Of a DNA stretch of 64,000 nucleotides, positions 33,301-44,732 are shown in pieces. The stretch spans positions 545,952,222-546,016,221 of the forward strand of contig CM077667.1 in assembly GCA_039707655.1 (NCBI GenBank), given 5' to 3'. The DNA is from Elymus sibiricus (taxonomy: Eukaryota; Streptophyta; Magnoliopsida; Poales; Poaceae). The position numbers and the translations under genes are program-made. A model generated the notes under the pieces. The model saw only the letters and a list, made by a program, of their open reading frames with translations, had not been told where the DNA came from and searched no databases. How positions within the stretch are numbered: position 1 is the stretch's first letter; each line of letters opens with the position of its first letter.

Positions 33301-36300
33301 TTCTGGGGTAGCTTCGTGCCGCTGAGATGGTTGGCCGGCAGCTCGCTGGCTCTCAGCTTCCTCTAGCTTTTGTAGTCTTGCATTGAGCTTCTGCATTTCG
33401 CTCAGCTCCGCTTTCCTCTTTCTCTCCCGGCTTCTGTAACCGCCTGCGTCGGGAAACCCAACCTTCCACGGAACGGAGCCTGATGTGCCTCGTGTTCGTC
33501 CAGGGTGCTCAGCATTCCCTATGGCCTCAGTCAGCTCGTCCTTCTCTCTGTCGGGAATGAACGTCCCTTCCTGCGCTGCGGTGATATACTCTTGAAGCTT
33601 CATGACGGGTATTGCAAGTTGCTCGTCCGTCCAACGGCACTTCCCTGTTTCAAGGTCCAAAGTTCCCGTTGGGTTCAGGATGTGCAACAGAGCCGATAGC
33701 CGCCAATAAAGTGAGGTTCCGGCATTTCGTCATAAGCTCGCAATGTTGAGCCTCCGTGATAGTATCCACGGGGTAGCTAGGAGACGTGAAGTCAGGCTGA
33801 ACGGGCTCCGTGGAAGCGACGCTGCTTCTCCGCTGAGATGGCGGGGTAGCTTCTGGGGTAGCTTCGTGCCGCTGAGATGGTTGGCCGGCAGCTCGCTGGC
33901 TCTCAGCTTCCTCTAGCTTTTGTAGTCTTGCATTGAGCTTTTGCATTTCGCTCAGCTCGGCTTTCCTCTTTCTCTCCCGGCTTCTGTAACCGCCTGCGTC
34001 GGGAAACCCAACCTTCCACGGAACGGAGCCTGATGTGCCTCGTGTTCGTCCAGGGTGCTCAGCATTCCCTAGGGCCTCAGTCAGCTCGTCCTTCTCTCTG
34101 TCGGGAATGAACGTCCCTTCCTGCGCTGCAGTGATATACTCCTGAAGCTTCGTGACGGGTATTGCAAGTTGGTCGTCCGTCCAACGGCACTTCCCTGTTT
34201 CAGGGTCCAAAGTTCCCGTTGGGTTGAGGAGGTGCAACAGAGCCGACAGCCGCCAATAAAGTGAGGTTCCGGCATTTCGTCATAAGCTCGCAATATTGAG
34301 CCTCCGTGATAGTATCCACGGGGTAGCTAGGAGACGTGAAGTCAGGCTGAACGGGCTCCGTGGAAGCGACGCTGCTTCTCCGCTGAGATGGCGGGGTAGC
34401 TTCTGGGGTAGCTTCGTGCCGCTGAGATGGTTGGCCGGCAGCTCGCTGGCTCTGAGCTTCCTCTAGCTTTTGTAGTCTTGCATTGAGCTTCTGCATTTCG
34501 CTCAGCTCCGCTTTCCTCTTTCTCTCCCGGCTTCTGTAACCGCCTGCGTCGGGAAACCCAACCTTCCACAGAACGGAGCCTGATGTGCCTCGTGTTCGTC
34601 CAGGGTGCTCAGCATTCCCTAGGGCCTCAGTCAGCTCGTCCTTCTCTCTGTCGGGAATGAACGTCCCTTCCCGCGCTGCGGTGATATACTCCTGAAGCTC
34701 CGTGACGGGTATTGCAAGTTGCTCGTCCGTCCAACGGCACTTCCCTGTTTCAGGGTCCAAAGTTCCCGTTGGGTTGAGGAGGTGCAACAGAGCCGACAGC
34801 CGCCAATAAAGTGAGGTTTCGGCATTTCGTCATAAGCTCGCAATGTTGAGCCTCCGTGATAGTATCCACGGGGTAGCTAGGAGACGTGAAGTCAGGCTGA
34901 ACGGGCTCCGTGGAAGCGACGCTGCTTCTCCGCTGAGATGGCGGGGTAGCTTCTGGGGTAGCTTCGTGCCGCTGAGATGGTTGGCCGGCAGCTCGCTGGC
35001 TCTTAGCTTCCTCTAGCTTTTGTAGTCTTGCATTGAGTTTTTGCATTTCGCTCAGCTCCGCTTTCCTCTTTCTCTCCCGGCTTCTGTAACTGCCTGCGTC
35101 GGGAAACCCAACCTTCCACGGAACGGAGCCTGATGTGCCTCGTGTTCGTCCAGGGTGCTCAGCATTCCCTAGGGCCTCAGTCAGCTCGTCCTTCTCTCTG
35201 TCGGGAATGAACGCCCCTTCCTGCGCTGCGGTGATATACTCCTGAAGCTTCGTGACGGGTATTGCAAGTTGCTCGTCCGTCCAACGGCACTTCCCTGTTT
35301 CAGGGTCCAAAGTTCCCGTTGGCTTGAGGAGGTGCAACAGAGCCGACAGCCGCCAATAAAGTGAGGTTCCGGCATTTCGTCATAAGCTCGCAATGTTGAG
35401 CCTCCGTGATAGTATCCACGGGGTAGCTAGGAGACGTGAAGTCAGGCTGAACGGGCTCCGTGGAAGCGATGCTGCTTCTCCGCTGAGATGGCGGGGTAGC
35501 TTCTGGGGTAGCTTCGTGCCGCTGAGATGGTTGGCCGGCAGCTCGCTGGCTCTCAGCTTCCTCTAGCTTTTGAAGTCTTGCATTGAGCTTCTGCATTTCG
35601 CTCAGCTCCGCTTTCCTCTTTCTCTCCCGACTTCTGTAACCGCCTGCGTCAGGAAACCCAACCTTCCACGGAACGGAGCCTGATGTGCCTCGTGTTCGTC
35701 CAGGGTGCTCAGCATTCCCTAGGGCCTCAGTCAGCTCGTCCTTCTCTCTGTCGGGAATGAACGTCCCTTCCTGCGCTGCGGTAATATACTCCTGAAGCTT
35801 CGTGACGGGTATTGCAAGTTGCTCGTCCGTCCAACGGCACTTCCCTGTTTCAGGGTCCAAAGTTCCCGTTGGGTTGAGGAGGTGCAACAGAGCCGCCAGC
35901 CGCCAATAAAGTGAGGTTCCGGCATTTCGTCATAAGCTCGCAATGTTGAGCCTCCGTGATAGTATCCACGGGGTAGCTAGGAGACGTGAAGTCAGGCTGA
36001 ACGGGATCCGTGGAAGCGATGCTGCTTCTCCCATGAGATGGCGGGGTAGCTTCTGGGGTAGCTTCGTGCCGCTGAGATGGTTGGCCGGCAGCTCGCTGGC
36101 TCTCAGCTTCCTCTAGCTTTTGTAGTCTTGCATTGAGCTTCTGCATTTCGCTCAGCTCCGCTTTCCTCTTTCTCTCCCGGCTTCTGTAACCGCCTGCGTC
36201 GGGAAACCCAACCTTCCACGGAACGGAGCCTGATGTGCCTCGTGTTCGTCCAGGGTGCTCAGCATTCCCTAGGGCCTCAGTCAGCTCGTCCTTCTCTCTG

Positions 36301-39300
36301 TCAGGAATGAACTTCCCTTCCTGCGCTGCGGTGACATACTCCTGAAGCTTCGTGACGGGTATTGCAAGTTGCTCGTCCGTCCAACGGCACTTCCCTGTTT
36401 CAGGGTCCAAAGTTCCCGTTGGGTTGAGGAGGTGCAACAGAGCCGACAGCCGCCAATAAAGTGAGGTTCCGGCATTTCGTCATAAGCTCGCAATGTTGAG
36501 CCTCCGTGATAGTATCCACGGGGTAGCTAGGAGACGTGAAGTCAGGCTGAACGGGCTCCGTGGAAGCGACGCTGCTTCTCCGCTGAGATGGCGGGGTAGC
36601 TTCTGGGGTAGCTTCGTGCCGCTGAGATGGTTGGCCGGCAGCTAGCTGGCTCTCAGCTTCCTCTAGCTTTTGTAGTCTTGCATTGAGCTTCTGCATTTCG
36701 CTCAGCTCCGCTTTCCTCTTTCTCTCCCGGCTTCTGTAACCGCCTGCGTCGGGAAACCCAACCTTCCACGGAACGGAGCCTGATGTGCCTCGTGTTCGTC
36801 CAGGGTGCTCAGCATTCCCTAGGGCCTCAGTCAGCTCGTCCTTCTCTCTGTCGGGAATGAACGTCCCTTCCTGCGCTGCAGTGATATACTCCTGAAGCTT
36901 CGTGACGGGTATTGCAAGTTGCTCGTCCGTCCAACGGCACTTCCCTGTTTCAAGGTCCAAAGTTCCCGTTCGGTTGAGGATGTGCAACAGAGCCGACAGC
37001 CGCCAATAAAGTAAGGTTCCGGCATTTCGTCATAAGCTCGCAATGTTGAGCCTCCGTGATAGTATCCACGGGGTAGCTAGGAGACGTGAAGTCAGGCTGA
37101 ACGGGCTCCGTGGAAGCGACGCTGCTTCTCCGCTGAGATGGCGGGGTAGCTTCTGGGGTAGCTTCGTGCCGCTGAGATGGTTGGCCGGCAGCTAGCTGGC
37201 TCTCAGCTTCCTCTAGCTTTTGTAGTCTTGCATTGAGCTTTTGCATTTCGCTCAGCTCGGCTTTCCTCTTTCTCTCCCGGCTTCTGTAACCGCCTGCGTC
37301 GGGAAACCCAACCTTCCACGGAACGGAGCCTGATGTGCCTCGTGTTCGTCCAGGGTGCTCAGCATTCCCTAGGGCCTCAGTCAGCTCGTCCTTCTCTATG
37401 TCGGGAATGAACGTCCCTTCCTGCGCTGCAGTGATATACTCTTGAAGCTTCGTGACGGGTATTGCAAGTTGCTCGTCCGTCCAACGGCACTTCCCTGTTT
37501 CAGGGTCCAAAGTTCCCGTTGGGTTGAGGAGGTGCAACAGAGCCGACAGCCGCCAATAAAGTGAGGTTTCGGCTTTTCGTCATAAGCTCGCAATGTTGAG
37601 CCTCCGTGATAGTATCCACGGGGTAGCTAGGAGACGTGAAGTCAGGCTGAACGGGCTCCGTGGAAGCGACGCTGCTTCTCCGCTGAGATGGCGGGGTAGC
37701 TTCTGGGGTAGCTTCGTGCCGCTGAGATGGTTGGCCGGCAGCTCGCTGGCTCTCAGCTTCCTCTAGCTTTTGTAGTCTTGCATTGAGCTTCTGCATTTCG
37801 CTCAGCTCCGCTTTCCTCTTTCTCTCCCGGCTTCTGTAACCGCCTGCGTCGGGAAACCCAACCTTCCACGGAACGGAGCCTGATGTGCCTCGTGTTCGTC
37901 CAGGGTGCTCAGCATTCCCTAGGGCCTCAGTCAGCTCGTCCTTCTCTCTGTCGGGAATGAACGCCCCTTCCTGCGCTGCGGTGATATACTCCTGAAGCTC
38001 CGTGACGGGTATTGCAAGTTGCTCGTCCGTCCAACGGCACTTCCCTGTTTCAGGGTCCAAAGTTCCCGTTGGCTTGAGGAGGTGCAACAGAGCCGACAGC
38101 CGCCAATAAAGTGAGGTTCCGGCATTTCTTCATAAGCTCGCAATGTTGAGCCTCCGTGATAGTATCCACGGGGTAGCTAGGAGACGTGAAGTCAGGCTGA
38201 ACGGGCTCCGTGGAAGCGATGCTGCTTCTCCGCTGAGATGGCGGGGTAGCTTCTGGGGTAGCTTCGTGCCGCTGAGATGGTTGGCCGGCAGCTCGCTGGC
38301 TCTCAGCTTACTCTAGCTTTTGAAGTCTTGCATTGAGCTTCTGCATTTCGCTCAGCTCCGCTTTCCTCTTTCTCTCCCGGCTTCTGTAACCGCCTGCGTC
38401 GGGAAACCCAACCTTCCACGGAACGGAGCCTGATGTGCCTCGTGTTCGTCCAGGGTGATCAGCATTCCCTAGGGCCTCAGTCAGCACGTCCTTCTCTCTG
38501 TCGGGAATGAACGTCCCTTCCTGCGCTGCGGTGATATACTCCTGAAGCTTCGTGACGGGTATTGCAAGTTGCTCGTCCGTCCAACGGCACTTCCCTGTTT
38601 CAGGGTCCAAAGTTCCCGTTGGGTTGAGGAGGTGCAACAGAGCCGACAGCCGCAAATAAAGTGAGGTTCCGGCATTTCATCATAAGCTCGCAATGTTGAG
38701 CCTCCGTGATAGTATCCACGGGGTAGCTAGGAGACGTGAAGTCAGGCTGAACGGGCTCCGTGGAAGCGACGCTGCTTCTCCGCTGAGATGGCGGGGTAGC
38801 TTCTGGGGTAGCTTCGTGCCGCTGAGATGGTTGGCCGGCAGCTCGCTGGCTCTCAGCTTACTCTAGCTTTTGAAGTCTTGCATTGAGCTTCTGCATTTCG
38901 CTCAGCTCCGCTTTCCTCTTTCTCTCCCGGCTTCTGTAACCGCCTGCGTCGGGAAACCCAACCTTCCACGGAACGGAGCCTGATGTCCCTCGTGTTCATC
39001 CAGGGTGATCAGCATTCCCTAGGGCCTCAGTCAGCTTGTCCTTCTCTCTGTCGGGAATGAACGTCCCTTCCTGCGCTGCGCTGATATACTCCTGAAGCTC
39101 CGTGACGGGTATTGCAAGTTGCTCGTCCGTCCAACGACACTTCCCTGTTTCAGGGTCCAAAGTTCCCGTTGGGTTGAGGAGGTGCAACAGAGCCGACAGC
39201 CGCAAATAAAGTGAGGTTCCGGCATTTCGTCATAAGCTCGCAATGTTGAGCCTCCGTGATAGTATCCACGGGGTAGCTAGGAGACGTGAAGTCAGGCTGA

Positions 39301-39717
39301 ACGGGCTCCGTGGAAGCGACGCTGCTTCTCCGCTGAGATGGCGGGGTAGCTTCTGGGGTAGCTTCGTGCCGCTGAGATGGTTGGCCGGCAGCTCGCTGGC
39401 TCTGAGCTTCCTCTAGCTTTTGTAGTCTTGCATTGAGCTTCTGCATTTCGCTCAGCTCCGCTTTCCTCTTTCTCTCCCGGCTTCTGTAACCGCCTGCGTC
39501 GGGAAACCCAACCTTCCACGGAACGGAGCCTGATGTGCCTCGTGTTCGTCCAGGGTGCTCAGCATTCCCTAGGGCCTCAGTCAGCTCGTCCTTCTCTCTG
39601 TCGGGAATGAACGTCCCTTCCTGCGCTACGGTGGTATACTCCTGAAGCTTCGTGACGGGTATTGCAAGTTGCTCGTCCGTCCAACGGCACTTCCCTATTT
39701 CAGGGTCCAAAGTTCCC
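30374..39717 (-). repeat. Tandem array: 17 copies of a 550-bp coding unit inside CACTA ORF2
   Basis: Units begin at about 30381, 30919, 31469 and then every 550 bases to 39169. The first unit is 538 bases because it lacks a 12-base stretch. Each unit encodes about 183 residues of the ORF2 protein: GTLDPETGKCRWTDEQLAIPV, a RSRERKRKAELSEMQKLNARLQKLEEA coiled coil, then a Ser/Thr/Pro-rich part ending SVAPPQPNG. Because 550 is not a multiple of three, each copy is out of frame with the next and ends in FGP-stop, so the array cannot be read through. Copies are almost identical, pointing to recent amplification and homogenisation. At each end the unit passes once into unique ORF2 sequence. Confidence 0.97.
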
Positions 39718-40746
39718 CCAACCCCGAGGAACCAAGTCCTTGAATGGTCTGGCCAGTTCAATGTCTGTGGTTCGACCCCTTTAGCAATCAGGTCATTCTC
39801 AGCTTTGTCCCACAACGGCCGGGCTTTGAGGTAGCCACCTGACCCCGTGTGATGGTGATACTGCTTCTTTGCAGCGTTTTTTTGTTTGTCTCTGACATTT
39901 TCTTACTCTTGTCCGATGTCTTGTAGGCCACAAATGCGGGCCAGTGATCTCTTATCTTCTCAAATCGGCCGGTGAATTCTGGAGTCTACCCTTTGTCGAC
40001 AAACTTTGAATTTAACTCATTCTTCCACCTCCTGAATAGATCTGCCATTTTCTTAAGAGCACACGCCCTGACCAGTGGCTCTATAACTGGCTTATTCGGA
40101 TCCTCCTCTAGCGGTAGGGTGAAATTTGCCTTCAGCAAGGTCCAAAGATCATCTTTCTGTCTATCGGTGACATAATCACCTTCAAGGGCACCGTCCTTAC
40201 GCTTATTCCATTGCTTGATGCTGATCGGGATGTTGTCCCTAACAATAGCTCCGCACTGAGCAGAAAATGCGTCCTTGGTCCGCTTGGGTTCAATCGGATG
40301 GCCATCATGCGCGAGTGCTGTGATCGTGAACCTTTCATCCTTGCGCAACCTCTTCTTCGGGCCTCGTCTCGTTACCGAAGTTTGGCTCGATCCGGAGGGC
40401 TATAAAAGAAGAAAGAAGAGTTAATTAATATATGTACATACCAAAACAATTAATGCGTCAATTAGCTAGTCAGCACAGGCTTAATTAATATATATACCTC
40501 GCCGGACTTTGCAACAGCTCCCTCCTCCGTTCGGTCACCGGAGCCGTCATCATGGTCTCCTTCTTCCTCCAGCATTCGGTCACCGGAGCCATCATGATCA
40601 TGTCCTTCCTCCTCCATTGTTCGATCACCGGAGCCGTCATCCTCTCCTTCCAGACCATTTGTGTCGTTGAGAAACGACAAGATATCACGTCCGCCGTGGA
40701 TTATGTCCCCCAACAACTGTTCTTGTTCCAAGTCTCTTGGATCCAT
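39718..40746 (-). pseudogene. CACTA second gene, 5' exons
   Basis: Exon 1 (40746-40498) starts MDPRDLEQEQLLGDIIHGG and contains an acidic repeat (three DGSGDR...EEEG units). It ends at GAG|GTATAT. After an intron, exon 2 begins at 40400 (PSGSSQTSVTRRGPKKRLRKDERF) and encodes a conserved CACTA ORF2 region (IPISIKQWNKRK ... TLLKANFTLP). That region leads into the amplified unit at 39717. Two lesions are visible: an in-frame TAG at about 39987-39989 (VDKG*TPEF) and a one-base loss in an A-run at about 39877-39883. The protein is probably a TNPA-like DNA-binding factor for the subterminal repeats; that role is inferred from position. Confidence 0.75.
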
Positions 40747-40860
40747 AGTTTCTGCAAATATTACAACATGGCAATTAATATACAAACATGAATGTCCGAC
40801 GTCCGGACCGCCTCTCTCATGAATGTCCGACGTCCGGTTTGGGGTGTCCTCGACAACACT

Positions 40861-41345
40861 TCTAGGGTTTGGGTGGCCTCGAGAGTTTATCGGGTAGGGA
40901 CGGGAGGGGGTAGGAGATCGACAATGCTCTTTCTTCTAGGGTTTGGGTGGCCTCGAGAGTTTATCGGGTAGGGCGAGAGGGCCGGGATTCTCTTAACCTT
41001 TTAGGGATTTAACAAAATGGCGCCATTCTGGATGTGCAGAAAATGGTCCATATTTTTCCTGATCTCATCTACCCTTCTATATGTCACGTTGTCTAGTGTC
41101 AAAGGACTCAAGAAAACCACGGCTTCATCATTAGCCGGAAGTAACAGGCGCATAATGGTACGAAGCTCTCCAAAATTGTTTTGGAACGGAGTCCCGGATA
41201 GGATAATTAGCTTTTTGGTACGGAGTTTTCTATATGAACATTTTACCTTAGTAACTTAGAAAAAAAATGTTATCGGGGAGGGGGTATATCGACAACGCTT
41301 TTTTTCTAGGGTTTGGGTGGCCTCGAGAGTTGGTCGCCCGGTATA
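40861..41345 (+). repeat. Three direct copies of a ~28-bp phrase around a captured gene fragment
   Basis: TCTAGGGTTTGGGTGGCCTC and following bases occur at about 40861, 40934 and 41305, each preceded by a CGACAAC/TGCT phrase. The second and third copies bracket the SNF2-like fragment at 41001-41241. Confidence 0.75.
41001..41241 (-). pseudogene. Captured fragment of an SNF2-family helicase gene
   Basis: The minus strand reads RTKKLIILSGTPFQNNFGEL, then TIMRLLLPANDEAVVF and VDEIRKNMDHFLHIQNG before a stop. KLIILSGTPFQNNF is helicase motif III of SNF2-type chromatin remodellers, in the form seen in plant CLSY/DRD1-type proteins. Only about 75 codons are present and no ATPase core, so it cannot be functional. 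It lies between CACTA genes, bracketed by short direct repeats, and is best read as host sequence picked up by the transposon. Confidence 0.75.
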
Positions 41346-41393
41346 TCGAGAGTTGGGTGGCCTCGAGAAGTTGCGAAACAATGTACCGAGAAC

Positions 41394-43968
41394 TTACTCG
41401 ATGTACGGCCGCACTTCTGTTAGGTTGTTGAAGATATACAACGAAATGGTCCGCCATTCTTCGACATCCAACGCTATTGCTTTCGAAGCACCGGGTGGTG
41501 CGAGCTTCCCTTTGAATAGGCTGAGGTTGGATCGACCTTTTTCACGGTCGCCATCATTGTACCGAGGCTTCGGATTATGCAAATGACGATTCTTGGCTTT
41601 GTAGTGTGCTGTCACGAAGTTTGCGGCCTCCTCAGTAATGAATGCCTCGGCCATCGATGCTTCAATTCTACGTTTATTTTTACATTTTGCTCGAAGCTTT
41701 GTAGTGTTCTTCAATTCTGCATCCTCTCAGTTGCGAAGCACCAACGATTTTGCACGGGCCCCCTCAATCTTGCCTCGGTCGGGAGATGCAAAATCAAATG
41801 CTGCATTGGATTAAAGAATCCCGGTGGAAAGATCTTTTCTAACTTGCAGATCAACTCCGGTGCCAACTCTTCCAGTTCGTCTAGCACGTCAGGCGATAGT
41901 TCTTTCGCACAAAGAGCACGGAAGAAATAGCTCAGCTCTGCCAGTACTAGCCATTCATCCTCAGGGATAAAGCCACGCAACATCACTGGCATTACCCGCT
42001 CAAGCCATATGTGCCAATCATGACTCTTCATACCAAATATTTTCAATTTGTCAAGACTCGCTCCCGTCTTTAGATTCGTTGCATACCCATCGGGGAACAT
42101 CAACTGCATTTTCACCCACAAGATCATTTCCCTCATAGCTGGCCTTCCAAGATTGAACCATGCCTTTGGCTTCCTCCAGTTCTTCTTTCCTTTCGGTTGT
42201 CGCATGTTTTGTAACGGTCTATCACATAGAGCCTCTTGATCGACTCTAGCCTTAGGGTTATCCTTTGACTTCCCCTCTATGCCGAACAATGTACCAAAAA
42301 GGGCCTCGGCGATATTCTTTTCAGTGTGCATCACGTCGATGTTGTGTGGGCAAATGAGGTCTTTAAAGTAAGGCAGATCCCACAAGCATATCTTGTGAGT
42401 CCAGGCGTGTTCCGAATTATACCCTTTGAAATATCCTAGACGCTCTGGATTAGGCTCGAGAGCGTTTAACTGATCCAGGGCCTGTTGGCCTGTCAATGCA
42501 GGTGGTGCAGAGTTTTTGACAACTCTACCTTTCATGAAATTTTTCTTGTCTTTTCTGAACTTATGGCCAGGATCCAGGAACTGTCTATGCAAGTCGAAGC
42601 AAGAATACTTGCGACCCGCCTGCAGCCAACGGAACTGAAGAGCTGCCTTGCATGTGGGGCACGGGAACCTTCCATGCACACACCGGCCAACGAATAGCGC
42701 ATACGCCGGCAAGTCATGCGTCGAGTACATGTACCAAACATGCATTTTGAAGTTTTGTTTTGTAGCGGCGTCATATGTCTTGATCCAATTATCCCAAGCT
42801 TCTTGCAATTCATCCTTAAGCGGCTGCATGTACACATTCATATTCTTCCCCGGATAGTTGGGCCCTGGAATTATCAACGTCAAGAAAATGTTCTTTCTTT
42901 TCATAATCTCTCCGGGGGGGGGGGGAGATTGAGTGGAATGATAAATACAGGCAAGCAACTGTATTGGGTTGCCATCATACCAAACACTTGGAACCCATCC
43001 GTGCTGATGGCGACTCGAGGATGCCTTGGATCTGCCGCTTTGTCCTTATGTAAAGCATCGAAGTGCTTCCACGCAAAAGCGTCTGAAGTGTGTCCCAACA
43101 TCGGATTCCCATCTGCATCTACTTCGGTTCTTTTGCCCAATTTATGCCACGTCATCTGTCTGGCCGTCTCTTCGACCATGAAAAGACGTTGAAGTCTTGG
43201 TATGATTGGCATATACCGAAGAACATTAACTGGGATTTTGGTCTGACTCTTCTCACCCATACCGTTGTCTACCACAACATACCTGGAAGACTTGCAAATG
43301 GGACAATAGTTGAAGCCCGCATACTCAAGCCTAAATAAGGCACATCCATTCTCACAGGCATCTATCTTCTCATAGGGCATCTTAAGCGCACGTAGGATTT
43401 TGTCTGACTGGTACAGGTTTGCTGGCAATACATGGCCTTTGGGTAGAAAGCGTCCAAATATCGTCATCATCGCGTCGTAGCATTCTCTGCCCAGGTTGAA
43501 CTGAGCCTTGAGAGCCATTACTTGCGCGATGGCATCCAGCTGACAAAGCTCAGTGTGCTCGTGGAGAGGACGTTTTGAAGACTCCAACATTTCATAGAAG
43601 GCCTTTGCAGATTCCTCCATCTCATCGTCCGAATCCCGAGCATCATCAAAGTCTTGCACCATGTCTTCGATTCCGGTACCATGCTCGTCGGTGCGACGAC
43701 GAACCACCTCAGCTCTGGCATGTTGGGCAGACTCACCATGAAATCTCCACACCGTATAATCAGGCGTAAAACCCCACTTCTGCAAGTGTTTACCCATTTC
43801 ATCCCGTGTCCACTTTTTATGGTTGTTGCACCGGACACAGGGGCACCAGGTTATTTCCTGGCCATTTGCAAATGCGGCGCTCAGAAACCCCTTGGTTTTT
43901 GTTAACCATTCAAGGGTCATGTCTTTCTGACTAGTGTGACCGGTGTACATCCACGCACGATCACTCAT
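41394..43968 (-). pseudogene. CACTA transposase TNP2-like (transposon-associated domain, Transposase_21, DUF4218), frameshifted
   Basis: The gene starts MSDRAWMYTGHTSQKDMTLE. The N-terminal transposon-associated domain includes CPCVRCNN, and the core transposase region includes YMPIIPRLQRLF, VAISTDGFQVFG and, after a break, IIPGPNYPGKNM and FPCPTCKA. It also contains DLPYFKDLICPHNIDVMHTEKNIAEALFGTL and a DUF4218 part (MKSHDWHIWLERVMPVMLRGFIP ... FFNPMQHLILHL). Frameshifts occur at a G12 tract (42914-42925) and at about 41712-41735. The last exon reads to about 41398, where CGA|GTAAGT forms a good donor. The N-terminus differs from the family of the outer element (MNQQWMYGDRR type), so this gene belongs to another CACTA lineage. 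Confidence 0.9.
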
Positions 43969-44102
43969 CTTGCCTAGCTACTGGACACACAAGAAATATA
44001 TACATAATTCAGCAAACCATATTCATCAGTTAATAGAGTTTGTCAGTTTTATTACGTCCATGCAACCTAGACGCTAGTAGGTAAAGATAGGTCCTAATCC
44101 CA

Positions 44103-44318
44103 CCCGAGTATGTGTAGATTGGGTTCGTTTTCCCATGCTCTGCTCCGGATCCGACACAAAATTTCGGCAGCACCTCCCCGCTGTTCTCCTGATACACGTC
44201 TCGGGAATAAGCAGAGAGGATGTGTACCCGGAGAACAACAGGGAGGCACTGACAAAATTCTGCATCGGATCCGGAGCAGAGCATATGGGAAAACGAACCC
44301 AATCTACACATACTCGGG
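44103..44318. repeat. 216-nt hairpin (inverted repeat with ~100-nt arms)
   Basis: Arms at about 44103-44202 and 44220-44318 are reverse complements with scattered mismatches. The outer part begins CCCGAGTATGTGTAGATTGG. The loop is only about 15-20 bases. A transcript through it would fold into a long near-perfect stem. It lies just upstream of the TNP2-like gene within the CACTA composite and could be an embedded foldback element or a small-RNA source. Confidence 0.85.
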
Positions 44319-44732
44319 CTGTCCATGGATAACGTTGGACAATTCGAAAGAATCACGGTTATAAATATGCTAATGCATGCATATTTATAGATGTAACCCT
44401 TTCGAACGGGAGACGCATAGTGGTCACGCATACTGATGATTGAAGACACCTATAGCTAGCAAGTTTCATCGGCACAAAGACCGGAACAGAGCAAATGAAG
44501 GGGGGAGGAGATGTCATTTGTGCTCACCCACGAACGCAGGGGCGGAGCTCGTCGACCGCACGGGGAGGTCGTCGAACACCAGACCCTCGCAGCGATGAAA
44601 CAACTGCACATTTAAATCCACCAGATCAACATAAATATGATGTTTTTTATTAGAAAATCGAAAAATATATGACCTAACTCATAATTCACAAATATATGAC
44701 CCCGTCGGTCTCTGGAAGGCCGAAGAGCACTT

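Noticed and set aside
30374..39717. Regular repeats suggestive of a CRISPR array or an array of 17 separate genes
   Set aside because: Units are 550 bp and contiguous without unique spacers. Each is the same partial coding segment of one transposon gene, out of frame with the next.
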